Assembly (NCBI RefSeq): GCF_900100305.1 | Contig: NZ_FNEY01000005.1 | Location: 1 to 64,000 of the forward strand | Length of the DNA stretch: 64,000 nt | Direction of reading: 5' to 3' | DNA from: Paracidovorax citrulli | GTDB lineage: Bacteria > Pseudomonadota > Gammaproteobacteria > Burkholderiales > Burkholderiaceae_C | In this document: positions 1 through 7,525 of the stretch, piece after piece | How the letters are laid out: every line of letters begins with the position of its first letter | Numbering within the stretch: the stretch's first letter is position 1 | Program-made: the position numbers and the translations under genes | Notes under the pieces: model-generated | What the model was told of the DNA's origin: nothing | What the model saw: only the letters and a program-made list of their open reading frames with translations | Databases searched by the model: none

Positions 1-1
1 C

Positions 2-823
2 GTGGCGCTGCAAGAGGCTGCAGCAGCGCCCCAGGCGCCCGCCGCACCCACCGCCGCCGAGCACGATCAGCTGCAGCGTACTGCCGTGGGCTGGCAGCAG
101 CGCGCCGAGTTCGCCGAGCGGAACTGGCTGCAGTGCTACCGCGTCGCACTGTGCAATGGCGCCGATCCTGGCGACTTCAAGCACAAGCCGGGCGATGCAT
201 GGCACGCAACTCCGGCGCCCGCCGCAGGGGCAGCGCCAACGGATGCGGACACCGTGGACGTGGTGGGCGTTCGTGCAAGCGGCGAGCACGTCAACCTCGG
301 CAAGATGCCAATGCCGCCCACCATGAAAGCTCGGGACATCGCAACGTCCCAGTTCGGGGGCTTCCAAGATGGGGATGGCTCCGACGCAGAGATGTGCTTT
401 GGAGCCCTTGAGGAATTGTTGGCATGGCTCATCGCGCAGGGCTGGAATGGCTCATCGCACAGGGCTGGGGTGCCAGTGCCAACGGAGGCGGAGCCGCCGG
501 ACCACGGCCCCGGCAATTTCGCCGAAAGGTTGCGCGACGTGACCCACAAGCTTCGCGGCTCCAACGATGGGCTCACCGCTGTGGCAGACAAGTGCGTGGC
601 TATCGGCGTGGCGGCTGACGAGGCGCTCGCGCAGGCAGAGGACGCGGCAGAACACAACTTCAACATCATCCATGCGTTCGACAACTGGCTCTTGGAGCAA
701 GGGCATTACCAGTGCCCGCACACCGAGGACGCAGATGGCGCCATGGCCCCCGTGCTGAACTGGATTGCTAGCGTCAATGCCATGGTCGCCGCCCGCGCGC
801 GGCAGGAAGGCGGTGCAGCATGA
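2..823 (+). CDS. Hypothetical protein of the integrated element, possibly 5'-truncated
   Basis: I do not recognise this 273-residue protein. Reading opens with a GTG at position 2, so the true start may lie to the left of the window. The first 35 residues are Ala/Pro-rich and low complexity. The rest is acidic and soluble, with no signal peptide or membrane segment. It heads a chain of genes joined by overlapping stop/start codons (its TGA overlaps the next ATG), as in phage accessory operons. A 23-bp near-tandem duplication lies inside the frame. The frame stays open through it and ends with a normal coupled stop, which supports the gene being real. Confidence 0.55.
   Translation: MALQEAAAAPQAPAAPTAAEHDQLQRTAVGWQQRAEFAERNWLQCYRVALCNGADPGDFKHKPGDAWHATPAPAAGAAPTDADTVDVVGVRASGEHVNLGKMPMPPTMKARDIATSQFGGFQDGDGSDAEMCFGALEELLAWLIAQGWNGSSHRAGVPVPTEAEPPDHGPGNFAERLRDVTHKLRGSNDGLTAVADKCVAIGVAADEALAQAEDAAEHNFNIIHAFDNWLLEQGHYQCPHTEDADGAMAPVLNWIASVNAMVAARARQEGGAA
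423..468. repeat. 23-bp near-perfect tandem duplication
   Basis: Two adjacent 23-base units (423-445 and 446-468) both begin ATGGCTCATCGC and differ at two bases. Because 23 is not a multiple of three, the copies are read in different frames: the first gives WLIAQGW and the second NGSSHRAG. Confidence 0.8.
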
Positions 824-1038
824 ACATCATGGAAAAGACACCGGCCATGCTGAACATCCGCATCGACGGCATGACCTGGGAAGAAGTGCGCGACATGATT
901 GAAGAGCGGTTTGGCGCGCTCATGTGGTCGAACGGCGTGGCCTACCCCACCGGCACCGTGTCGATCAGCATGACCTTCGCAGAGCCAGCATCCGCCGTGG
1001 CGGTCCGCGCTGCAAAGGGACAGAAGGGACAAGCATGA
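820..1038 (+). CDS. Small hypothetical protein, 72 aa
   Basis: The start ATG overlaps the upstream TGA in an ATGA junction, which implies translational coupling within the element operon. A second ATG three codons in is a possible alternative start. The protein is small and soluble; residues 11-40 look like one amphipathic helix (GMTWEEVRDMIEERF) and the C-terminus is Ala/Lys-rich. No Cys pairs, signal peptide or recognisable domain are visible. I do not recognise it. The position suggests a phage or island accessory protein. Confidence 0.5.
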   Translation: MNIMEKTPAMLNIRIDGMTWEEVRDMIEERFGALMWSNGVAYPTGTVSISMTFAEPASAVAVRAAKGQKGQA

Positions 1039-1217
1039 GCACCGAAACCCCACAGGCCCTCACGCCTGTCGTCTCGCTGGTGTGGGGTGAGGCTAAAGAC
1101 GGCACCTACTTCGCGCAGATGACCGTCTCCGGGCTAACGTCGGAAGACCAGGCCCGCGCCGCCATGGACCACATGCAGCGCCTCTTCTGCGGCGCGGAAC
1201 AGGAGCCCATCCAATGA
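1035..1217 (+). CDS. Small hypothetical protein, 60 aa
   Basis: This begins at the ATG overlapping the TGA of the preceding gene and ends in a TGA that overlaps the next ATG, so it sits exactly between two coupled genes. The protein (starting MSTETPQALTP) has a short beta-like core followed by an amphipathic helix (SEDQARAAMDHMQRL). An in-frame upstream extension exists, but it would overlap most of the previous gene and is unlikely. Function unknown. Confidence 0.5.
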   Translation: MSTETPQALTPVVSLVWGEAKDGTYFAQMTVSGLTSEDQARAAMDHMQRLFCGAEQEPIQ

Positions 1218-1630
1218 GCACCGACACCACCCTGGCGCCGTGCCCGTTCTGCGGCGGCGAGCCTTCAATCGTGGAGCGCCCCGACAACATAGACGGCACG
1301 GAGTTCTTCTACGCCATGGCCTGCTATTGCGGCGGGTACTCGGCACGGGCGCACCAGATGGCCATACGAAAGAATCCGGAGCAGGCGAAGGCGGATGCCA
1401 TCGCCGCCTGGAACCGACGCGCTCTGGCGCCGGCCGTCGAAGAGTACGAGCAGGCTCTGGCACTGCTGGCCGGGCTGCACCCCGGCCTCACGATCGACGG
1501 GCCTCCGTTGGAGGTCGCGACGCGCATCTTCGATGCCGTCATGGCAGACCGGGCACACCACGAGCAGGAGATCCGCCGCCAGGAGCGCGCCCTGGAATCG
1601 ATGCGCGCGCACGCCTGGCGCAGATCATGA
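1214..1630 (+). CDS. Lar-like restriction-alleviation family protein
   Basis: The N-terminus carries the Lar signature: CPFCGG with Cys10 and Cys13, a second pair at Cys37 and Cys39 (CYCGG), and the closing motif AIAAWNRR at about residues 61-68. The two cysteine pairs should bind one zinc ion. In the family prototype, Rac prophage Lar modulates type I restriction-modification. Many phages carry short relatives of unproved function. Here the Lar part is followed by about 65 residues of charged helix that the short members lack, so its action on restriction is inference. It is coupled by ATGA overlaps to both neighbours. Confidence 0.7.
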   Translation: MSTDTTLAPCPFCGGEPSIVERPDNIDGTEFFYAMACYCGGYSARAHQMAIRKNPEQAKADAIAAWNRRALAPAVEEYEQALALLAGLHPGLTIDGPPLEVATRIFDAVMADRAHHEQEIRRQERALESMRAHAWRRS

Positions 1631-1821
1631 AGAGCCCCACAAAGGGCCGCCCTCGCCTCACCTTCGCCGACCTGGCCCGGGTCCGGTGCATGGTCTGCGA
1701 CAAGGACAAGACCGCCGAGGGAGCCCGCCCGTTCAGGGCCCATCACGTCTGCGCGGACTGCGTGCGCCAGGTCAACCAGCGCGCCGCGGCCCGGGCCGAC
1801 GCGCCGGCGCCGCCGGGATAG
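1627..1821 (+). CDS. Small four-cysteine zinc-finger-like protein
   Basis: A 64-residue basic protein starting at an ATG that overlaps the Lar gene stop. Two CxxC pairs, Cys21/Cys24 and Cys42/Cys45, are 17 residues apart and flanked by Arg/Lys, so a zinc-binding nucleic-acid-interaction module is plausible. The Lys/Arg-rich N-terminus (MKSPTKGRPR) fits that idea. It is the last gene before a hairpin terminator, so it probably ends the first transcription unit of the element. No named family is recognised. Confidence 0.55.
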   Translation: MKSPTKGRPRLTFADLARVRCMVCDKDKTAEGARPFRAHHVCADCVRQVNQRAAARADAPAPPG

Positions 1822-1844
1822 CCCCGGCGCATCTCACAACCCAG

Positions 1845-1872
1845 CCCGCCACCCCGGCGGGTTTTCTTTTTC
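1845..1872 (+). terminator. Rho-independent terminator
   Basis: CCCGCC and GGCGGG form a 6-bp GC stem around a 5-nt loop, followed by TTTTCTTTTT. It lies 23 bp after the four-cysteine gene and just before the DUF5131 start, splitting the element genes into two transcription units. Confidence 0.7.
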
Positions 1873-1882
1873 TGGAGTCCGT

Positions 1883-2860
1883 ATGTCCGAGAACAGCAAG
1901 ATCGAATGGACCGATCACACATTCAACCCCTGGGAAGGCTGCCAGAAGGTGGGCCCGGGCTGCGACCACTGCTACGCCGAGACGCGCAATGCGCGGTTCG
2001 CGGGTGGCACGGCCATCAACTGGGGCCCGGACGCGCCGCGGCGCCGCACCAGCACCAGCAACTGGGCAAAGCCCCGGGCCTGGAATGCCGCCGCCGCAGA
2101 GTTCTTCGCCAAGCACGGACGCCGGCAGCGCGTGTTCTGTGCCAGTTTGGCCGACGTGTTCGACACCGCGGTGCCGGTGCAGTGGCGCCGCGACCTGTTC
2201 GACCTGATCGAAGCCACTCCCCATCTGGACTGGCTGCTGCTCACCAAGCGGATAGGGAACGCTCGAAACCTGTACGCAGGTGCTTACCTGGATTCCGCGC
2301 GGCCCTGGCCGGACAACGTCTGGCTTGGCGCCACCGTTGTGACGCAAAAGGAGGTGGATCGCGACATCCCGAAGCTGCTGGCCGTGCCCGCACGCGTGCG
2401 GTTCCTGAGCATCGAGCCGCTGCTGGCCCTCGTATCGCTGCGCTGGTTGGCCGCTTGGCCCGAAAACACGGGCCGCCGCGCCGAGCACCCCAGCGGTAAC
2501 ACGCACCACCTCGACGGCCTGCGGCGCATCGACTGGGTGATCGTCGGCGGTGAGAGTGGCCCGGGCGCACGCCCCATGCATCCGGATTGGGCCCGCACAG
2601 TCCGCGACCAGTGCGCTGCGGCGGGCGTTCCCTTCTTGTTCAAGCAGTGGGGCGAGTGGGTGCCGCGCGGCCCGGAGAGCATGGGCTATCCCCTGGTCGA
2701 GGGCGTGCCCCGCGTCCGGCTCACCGACCTCGGCGAGAACGGCAGCGACTTGTCTGCCGAGGGAGACAACCACGTCTGGATGCAGCGCGCGGGCAAAAAG
2801 GCCGCCGGCCGGCTGCTCGATGGCCAGCAGCACGACGGGTTCCCGCCGTCCACGCCATGA
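1883..2860 (+). CDS. DUF5131 / phage Gp37-Gp68 family protein
   Basis: The 325-residue protein opens with the family hallmark IEWTDHTFNPWEGC followed by PGCDHCYAE; Cys20, Cys27 and Cys30 are the conserved cluster-like cysteines. The family (phage Gp37/Gp68, DUF5131) is radical-SAM-like in appearance and common in phages and islands. In some genomes it sits beside a three-Cys-motif partner protein, but none is visible here. Further family-like blocks are SIEPLL and VIVGGESGPGARPM. A GGAG Shine-Dalgarno precedes the ATG, just after a terminator, so this gene probably starts its own transcript. The biochemical activity of the family is unproved. Confidence 0.85.
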   Translation: MSENSKIEWTDHTFNPWEGCQKVGPGCDHCYAETRNARFAGGTAINWGPDAPRRRTSTSNWAKPRAWNAAAAEFFAKHGRRQRVFCASLADVFDTAVPVQWRRDLFDLIEATPHLDWLLLTKRIGNARNLYAGAYLDSARPWPDNVWLGATVVTQKEVDRDIPKLLAVPARVRFLSIEPLLALVSLRWLAAWPENTGRRAEHPSGNTHHLDGLRRIDWVIVGGESGPGARPMHPDWARTVRDQCAAAGVPFLFKQWGEWVPRGPESMGYPLVEGVPRVRLTDLGENGSDLSAEGDNHVWMQRAGKKAAGRLLDGQQHDGFPPSTP

Positions 2861-3078
2861 GCCCCCAGGACGACTGGAAAGCGGCCGACAAGGCCTACCA
2901 GCTGCACCACGCCGGCTGCGGCACCTGCATCAGCGCAGGTGCGAGCCCCAAGAACCAGACCCGATGCCCGGAAGGCCAGGCGCTCTGGGACACCTACAAC
3001 GCCGCCGACCTGCCCGCGTACTTCTCGCGGCCTCGCGCGCTCGACATCAAGCCCCCGCCACAAGGAAATACTCAATGA
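2857..3078 (+). CDS. Small hypothetical cysteine-containing protein, 73 aa
   Basis: Starts in an ATGA overlap with the DUF5131 gene and ends in a TGA overlapping the next ATG. The protein contains CGTC at residues 21-24 and a further Cys in NQTRCPEG, plus an aromatic C-terminal half. It resembles the short conserved proteins in phage accessory operons. A metal site using these cysteines is possible, but no family is recognised. Confidence 0.55.
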   Translation: MSPQDDWKAADKAYQLHHAGCGTCISAGASPKNQTRCPEGQALWDTYNAADLPAYFSRPRALDIKPPPQGNTQ

Positions 3079-3869
3079 CCGAAACACTCGCCCAGCTCGA
3101 AGCCCGCGATCAAGCCGTCGGGCCCACCATCCTCCTGGCCAGCGGCCGGTATTTCAGTTTCGACAAGCCGGAGAGCACGCCCGTCAGCGTGGAGGACATC
3201 GCTCACGCGCTGTCCCACCTCTGCCGGTTCACCGGGCACTGCCGCGGCTTCTACTCGGTCGCGCAGCACGCTGTCCTGGTCTCCCACCTGGTGCCGCCAG
3301 AGCACGCATTCCACGCACTGCACCACGACGACGTGGAGGCGGTCATGGGCGACATGTCCAGCCCCCTGAAACGCCTCATGCCCGAGTACAAGGCGCTGGA
3401 GCGCCGCGTGGAGGCCGCCATCCTGGCGCAATTCGGACTGCCTGCGGCCACGCCCGCAGAGGTCAAGCACGCGGACCTCGTGGCGCTACGCACGGAGCAG
3501 CGTGACCTGATGCACATCGACGGCGGCCGGTGGCCATCGCTGGACGGCATCGAGCCGACCCCAAGTTTCGGGCTGCAGCCCATGGGCCCCAATTCGGCGC
3601 GGCAGCTCTACCTTGCCCGGCACCGGGAGCTGCTGGCGGCGCGCGGTGCGCACGGGGCCGAGATCATTGCCCCCGCGAAGGACACGAAGCATTACACCCC
3701 AGCACCAGGCGAAGACGGATGGGTCACCGAGCGGATCTGGAAGGGCACCCCATACGACTTCATGCGCCTGGCCCGAGGGCTCGTGTACCTGACGCCGGAG
3801 CCCGCCGAAACACGGGCTCGCCAAATGACCAACGCGCCCGCCACTGGCGCAGAACGGACACCCGCATGA
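3075..3869 (+). CDS. Phage-type HD-domain phosphohydrolase
   Basis: The 264-residue protein has the look of HD-superfamily phage hydrolases: an N-terminal GRYFSF segment, the helical SVAQHAVLVSHL with a metal-ligand His, then HHDDVEAVMGDM around residues 83-93 supplying the paired His-Asp ligands. Such proteins hydrolyse nucleotides or nucleoside monophosphates with a divalent metal, so a role in nucleotide pools during element replication is plausible. The C-terminal 90 residues are variable. It is coupled to both neighbours by overlapping stop/start codons. The exact substrate cannot be read from sequence. Confidence 0.75.
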   Translation: MTETLAQLEARDQAVGPTILLASGRYFSFDKPESTPVSVEDIAHALSHLCRFTGHCRGFYSVAQHAVLVSHLVPPEHAFHALHHDDVEAVMGDMSSPLKRLMPEYKALERRVEAAILAQFGLPAATPAEVKHADLVALRTEQRDLMHIDGGRWPSLDGIEPTPSFGLQPMGPNSARQLYLARHRELLAARGAHGAEIIAPAKDTKHYTPAPGEDGWVTERIWKGTPYDFMRLARGLVYLTPEPAETRARQMTNAPATGAERTPA

Positions 3870-4264
3870 ATATGGAAAGCCATATCACCCCGCAGGACGC
3901 CCCCATGGGCACCAAGGCGCCATCCATTGGCGGCGGATACTGGTGCAAGACCCCCAAGGGATGGAAATGGGGCGGCCCCGGCGGCAACGGCAGCACGCTT
4001 CCGCACCCGGGCGGCGACTGGGACGGACGGCTGCTGCCTCCATCGGGCACCCTGCCCGCCCAACGAACGCCCCAGCCCCCGGCAGATCGCCAGGCATGTG
4101 CGAAGGCGCTCGCCGCGGGCCTGCAAATGCCCAGTGCGAAGGCCCTGGAGATCATCAGGTACGTCTCCTGGGACCGGTCCTACAGCGTGTGCAATCTGGA
4201 TGCGCTGGAGCTGGTCCGGGAGGTCGAGCGCTACTACGGACGGACGGAAGGAGGTGCAGCATGA
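3866..4264 (+). CDS. Hypothetical protein, 132 aa
   Basis: The protein begins at ATG AAT ATG with an ATGA overlap to the HD gene; the second ATG two codons in could also be used. Residues 20-60 are Gly/Pro/Trp-rich and probably disordered (YWCKTPKGWKWGG), while residues 75-130 form a likely helical domain. No known domain, signal peptide or membrane segment is seen. Position in the coupled chain suggests an accessory gene of the integrated element. Confidence 0.5.
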   Translation: MNMESHITPQDAPMGTKAPSIGGGYWCKTPKGWKWGGPGGNGSTLPHPGGDWDGRLLPPSGTLPAQRTPQPPADRQACAKALAAGLQMPSAKALEIIRYVSWDRSYSVCNLDALELVREVERYYGRTEGGAA

Positions 4265-4743
4265 AGATGGCCCGCCCTTCCGCCCGCGACATCGATGCAG
4301 CCGACGAACTTCACTGGGTGCTCTCCGCGATCGACTCACGATGGGGAGGCCCGTGGGCGACGGATGGCCCTGACGATCTTCGCGCCACACTCGCCGCAGA
4401 CGAAGAGTTCGACTGCGACAACCGCGAGCACCTGCAGGCGCTGTACAACCACCTGGCCAAGCTGCTGCGGCGGGCGCCGAACTTCTACGGACGGGTGATC
4501 AACGGCATGTGCCATGTCATCTGCTGGGACCACAACGCGATCCTGGACCCGGCCGACGACTGCCTTTCGCTCCATCCCGACCTGGTAGCCGGCTTGGCGC
4601 TGCTGCACAAGCACCGGTCGGATTTCCTCCCACGGCTGGAGCGCGAGGCGCGCGCCGCCGTCGCGGCCCAGGTCGAGCACTCGGCGGCCACCCACCTGAC
4701 AGCAATGCGCGCCGGCTGGGCGCAGAAAGCGAGTCCCGCATGA
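4261..4743 (+). CDS. Hypothetical protein, 160 aa
   Basis: Starts at an ATGA overlap with the previous gene. The protein is acidic and mostly helical. The second half contains HVICWDHNAILDP and LHPDLVAGLALLHKHR; the paired His/Asp residues might hold a metal, but this matches no family I recognise. Its TGA overlaps the ATG of the excisionase-like gene. Function unknown. Confidence 0.5.
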   Translation: MKMARPSARDIDAADELHWVLSAIDSRWGGPWATDGPDDLRATLAADEEFDCDNREHLQALYNHLAKLLRRAPNFYGRVINGMCHVICWDHNAILDPADDCLSLHPDLVAGLALLHKHRSDFLPRLEREARAAVAAQVEHSAATHLTAMRAGWAQKASPA

Positions 4744-5027
4744 ACAGCCCCATCAAGCCCACCATGGACCTGCAGGAAACGGCCGACACGCTGAAGATGC
4801 ACCCGCACTCGGTGGAGAAGCTGATCCGCCGGGGCGATCTGCCGGCGGGCAAGGCCGGCCGGGCCTACCTGCTCCTCACGCGCGACGTGCTCGCCTACGC
4901 CGAGAAGATCGTCATCGAGCAGACCGCCGAACGCCTGAGCCGCCAACCTACCAGAGCGCCTTCGACAGGTCGGAAGCGCGGAGGTTCGCGTAGCGCATCA
5001 GCATCCGCTGGCTCTTGTGCCCGGTGA
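4740..5027 (+). CDS. Excisionase-like helix-turn-helix DNA-binding protein
   Basis: Residues 10-65 form a compact winged-HTH of the excisionase/MerR-like type: LQETADTLKMHPHSVEKLI (helix-turn-helix) followed by RRGDLPAGKAGRAYLL as the wing. Family members direct excisive recombination or regulate phage genes. It is the last gene of the coupled chain and its 3' third runs convergently over the final 80 bp of the integrase gene. The last 30 residues are Arg/Ser-rich and low complexity because they read antisense through integrase codons. The position beside the integrase makes a directionality factor the best guess. Confidence 0.65.
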   Translation: MNSPIKPTMDLQETADTLKMHPHSVEKLIRRGDLPAGKAGRAYLLLTRDVLAYAEKIVIEQTAERLSRQPTRAPSTGRKRGGSRSASASAGSCAR

Positions 5028-6066
5028 TTTTCATGATCTGCGTGTCCGAGAGCTGCGTGCGCTCGAACAGCCGGCTCGTGGCCTCGTGCCGCAGATCATG
5101 GAATTTCAGCCCCTGGGCACCGGCCTGGGAAAAGATGTCGATGAACAGCTTGCTCAGGTAGTCGCTCGTCGCGTCCAGATCATTCGCTTCCCCATTCCAC
5201 CAGGGGAACAACCGCGTGCCGGGCTCAGGGGAGGGCCCGTGCACATCATCCAGGTAGCTCCGCAGCTCGGCCAGCGCGACCGACGACAGCGGCACCTGCC
5301 TCTTGTCCCCATTTTTCGTCTTGTCCAAGAACACCGTGCGCCGCGGTAGGTCCAGCTGGGCCAGGTGCAGGGTGAACATTTCCCGCAGTCGCATGGCCGA
5401 TTCCACGGCCAGGATCATCAGGCAGCGCAGTGCCCGGGGGTGCTCCAGCACCAGCGGCCGCTGCTTGCGCGCCAGCACCCCGCCGGCCAACACGGCAAGC
5501 GCCTGCTCGAACTCGCCCTCCTCCAGCCGTCGATCGCGCTCCACGTCCTCGCGCCTCACGCCGGCGATCGCCTCGTCCGCCTTGGTGTACTGGGCGTAGC
5601 CCTCGGGGAGCGTGCGCAGCGGGTGGTCCGGCATGACCAGGAAGCCCTTGCGCATGCCCCAGTCGCAGCACCGCGCGAGCGCCCCCACCTTGGCCCGGAT
5701 CGAAGCCGGCGCGAGCTTGTCGACCCGCTTCATTTCCGAGATCCAGTCGTCCACCCAGCCGGAATCGATCTTCGTGAGAGGGGCACCGCCGCGGGACGCC
5801 ACGATGGTGTTCAGGGCGCCGATGTCCTTCTTCGACGGGTGCGCATCCCGGATGAAAAGCCCCACCAGCTGCTGGATGGTCATGGGCCGATCTGGCGTGC
5901 GCAGCTCGGTGGGTACGATTCCCCGTTCCAGCAGGGCGTCGAGCCTGGCCGCGTACCGGTCTCCCTCCTCCTCATCATCGAAGCTCAGGTACAGCGGCTT
6001 CTCCAGCACGCCGGCCCGCTTGAAGATGTATTCCCACGAGTTGCCCCGTTTTCTCTTGCCTGCCAT
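4948..6066 (-). CDS. Tyrosine recombinase (site-specific integrase)
   Basis: With the ATG at 6066 the protein has 372 residues. It shows the tyrosine-recombinase catalytic set: Arg226 in SAMRLREM, Lys in TKNGDKR, HDLRHE with His323 and Arg326, His350 in TGHKS, and the nucleophile Tyr359 in MRYANL. An N-terminal arm-binding region and a SAM-like core-binding domain precede the catalytic domain. I preferred the ATG at 6066, preceded by AGGAGG, over the GTG at 6111. The gene points away from tRNA-Val and its 5' end lies about 180 bp from the tRNA 3' end, the usual arrangement for an element inserted at a tRNA. Confidence 0.92.
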   Translation of the reverse strand: MAGKRKRGNSWEYIFKRAGVLEKPLYLSFDDEEEGDRYAARLDALLERGIVPTELRTPDRPMTIQQLVGLFIRDAHPSKKDIGALNTIVASRGGAPLTKIDSGWVDDWISEMKRVDKLAPASIRAKVGALARCCDWGMRKGFLVMPDHPLRTLPEGYAQYTKADEAIAGVRREDVERDRRLEEGEFEQALAVLAGGVLARKQRPLVLEHPRALRCLMILAVESAMRLREMFTLHLAQLDLPRRTVFLDKTKNGDKRQVPLSSVALAELRSYLDDVHGPSPEPGTRLFPWWNGEANDLDATSDYLSKLFIDIFSQAGAQGLKFHDLRHEATSRLFERTQLSDTQIMKITGHKSQRMLMRYANLRASDLSKALW

Positions 6067-6189
6067 GGCCCTCCTGAGCGTTGGTTGCGGCGGCGATTCT
6101 ACGCCGTTCACGGAGTTAGCACGGGCGGCAAGCGGCGTTTTGTGGGTGGCAGTGGCGTCCTTTGGCGTCCCTAGAAGGTGGCAAAACGG

Positions 6190-6224
6190 GCAAAGAAAAA
6201 GGGTCTAGATTGCTCTAGACCCTT
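6190..6224 (-). terminator. Rho-independent terminator of the hupB/tRNA-Val unit
   Basis: A perfect 11-bp inverted repeat (AAGGGTCTAGA at 6199-6209, TCTAGACCCTT at 6214-6224) with a 4-nt loop is followed on the minus strand by a T-rich run. It lies 20 bp beyond the tRNA 3' end, on the element side. Confidence 0.8.
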
Positions 6225-6243
6225 GATTTCATTAGGTTTTTAG

Positions 6244-6319
6244 TGGTGGGTGCTGACGGGGTCGAACCGCCGACCTACGCCTTGTAAGGGCGCCGCTCTA
6301 CCAACTGAGCTAAGCACCC
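6244..6319 (-). tRNA. tRNA-Val (anticodon TAC)
   Basis: Read on the minus strand, the 7-bp acceptor stem GGGTGCT pairs with AGCACCC. The D-arm TAGCTCAGTTGGTAGAGC, a TAC anticodon in loop CTTACAA, the T-arm GGTTCGAACCC and an encoded CCA are all present; length is 76 nt. It is 18 bp downstream of hupB on the same strand and probably co-transcribed. Its 3' end is the likely insertion point of the integrase-bearing element to the left. Confidence 0.96.
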
Positions 6320-6337
6320 CACCTTGAACCTCGAGCC

Positions 6338-6610
6338 TCAGTTGAGGGCATCCTTCAATGCCTTGCCGGGGCGGAACTTCGGAACTTTAGCAGCCTTGAT
6401 CTTAATCGTATCGCCCGTACGGGGATTGCGGCCCGTGCGCGCAGCGCGCTTGCCCACCGCGAACGTACCGAAACCGACCAGAGACACCGTGCCGCCCTTC
6501 TTCAGGGTCTTCTTGACCGACTCGATCATGGACTCCAGCGCGCGCGCAGCGGCTGCCTTGGAGATGTCGGCGTTGGTCGCAATTTGCTCAATCAGTTCGG
6601 ACTTGTTCAC
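6338..6610 (-). CDS. hupB: DNA-binding protein HU (beta type)
   Basis: The 90-residue protein is a complete HU: the N-terminal helical dimerisation part ([10 protein letters not shown]), the GFGTF hinge at about residues 46-50, and the DNA-binding beta arm with RTGRNPRTG and the intercalating proline. It packs and bends DNA as a dimer in the nucleoid and supports replication, recombination and regulation. Translation starts at a GTG at 6610 preceded by GAGAGG; a longer open frame upstream lacks HU similarity. A near-consensus sigma70 promoter lies about 140 bp upstream and tRNA-Val follows. Confidence 0.95.
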   Translation of the reverse strand: MNKSELIEQIATNADISKAAAARALESMIESVKKTLKKGGTVSLVGFGTFAVGKRAARTGRNPRTGDTIKIKAAKVPKFRPGKALKDALN

Positions 6611-6748
6611 AAGAAGCCTCTCGGGAAAGGGTGTGGAGGAAATGTCTGGCGCGAATCTGGCCTTCACACGCGCCGGAACGGCCGCTGCGGGCGGGGTTGG
6701 GCACGGGGCGTGGAAGGGGCTGGCATGGGGCAGATGCCGCTGTGCCAG

Positions 6749-6777
6749 ATTAAAGCCATCGACTTTCCGGGTGTCAA
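6749..6777 (-). promoter_or_regulatory. Sigma70 promoter for hupB, within the 308-bp gap 6611-6918
   Basis: On the minus strand TTGACA (6772-6777) and TTTAAT (6749-6754) are separated by exactly 17 bp, close to the sigma70 consensus. It would give a leader of about 130 nt before the hupB GTG. I see no gene in the rest of this gap. Confidence 0.7.
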
Positions 6778-6918
6778 TACAACGGGCCGTTTTGCGACGG
6801 CGGAAGCTGTGGATTTTAGCGGCAATTCCAGAGGCGCCAGGCGATGCGCGGGGTTTGCGCAACGGGCGTCGCGCGCGCTATCGCAAGCACCCATTGACAT
6901 GCGGCAGGGCCGCGCCGC

Positions 6919-7488
6919 TCACCGCTTGACGCGCGCGCGGATCTCCGGCAAAGCCTTCTGCAGGTAATAGACCATGGACCACACGGTGAGCACCGCGGCC
7001 AGCCAGATCAGCCACGTGCCCCAGACGCCCGTGTCGATGGTGCCGGCGACGCGCCCGTCGTAGAGCAGGAACGGGATGGCGACCATCTGCACCGTGGTCT
7101 TCACCTTGCCCAGCATGTGCACCGCCACGCTGCGCGAGGCCCCGATCTGCGCCATCCATTCGCGCAGGGCGGAGATCGCGATCTCCCGGCCGATGATGAT
7201 GAGCGCAACGAACACGTCGGCGCGCTGCAGGTGCACCAGCACGAGCAGCGACGCGCAGACGAGGAATTTGTCGGCGACCGGATCGAGGAAGGCGCCGAAG
7301 GAGGAGGTCTGGTTCAGCTTGCGCGCCAGGTAGCCGTCGAGCCAGTCGGTGGCGGCGAACACCACGAACATCACCGTGGCGATGAGGTTGCGCGTGGCCG
7401 GCTCCAGCGGCGCGTAGAACACGCCCACGATCAAGGGTATCGCGACGATGCGCGTCCAGGTCATGATGGTGGGAATGGTCAGGAACAT
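6919..7488 (-). CDS. pgsA: CDP-diacylglycerol--glycerol-3-phosphate 3-phosphatidyltransferase
   Basis: An inner-membrane enzyme that makes phosphatidylglycerophosphate from CDP-diacylglycerol and glycerol-3-phosphate, the committed step to phosphatidylglycerol and cardiolipin. The 189-residue protein has about five hydrophobic segments and the complete CDP-alcohol phosphotransferase signature from DWLDGYLAR through FGAFLDPVAD (about residues 48-73), whose aspartates bind the catalytic metals. It lies 37 bp downstream of uvrC on the same strand; the uvrC-pgsA pairing is common in proteobacteria. Start and length fit the family. Confidence 0.95.
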   Translation of the reverse strand: MFLTIPTIMTWTRIVAIPLIVGVFYAPLEPATRNLIATVMFVVFAATDWLDGYLARKLNQTSSFGAFLDPVADKFLVCASLLVLVHLQRADVFVALIIIGREIAISALREWMAQIGASRSVAVHMLGKVKTTVQMVAIPFLLYDGRVAGTIDTGVWGTWLIWLAAVLTVWSMVYYLQKALPEIRARVKR

Positions 7489-7525
7489 GGGTCGATTGTG
7501 TCATGCCACCATGGCCGCCGCCGGC

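Noticed and set aside
6324-6929. Open frame on the plus strand opposite hupB
   Set aside because: HU is unmistakable on the minus strand and has a good promoter; this frame has no features of its own.
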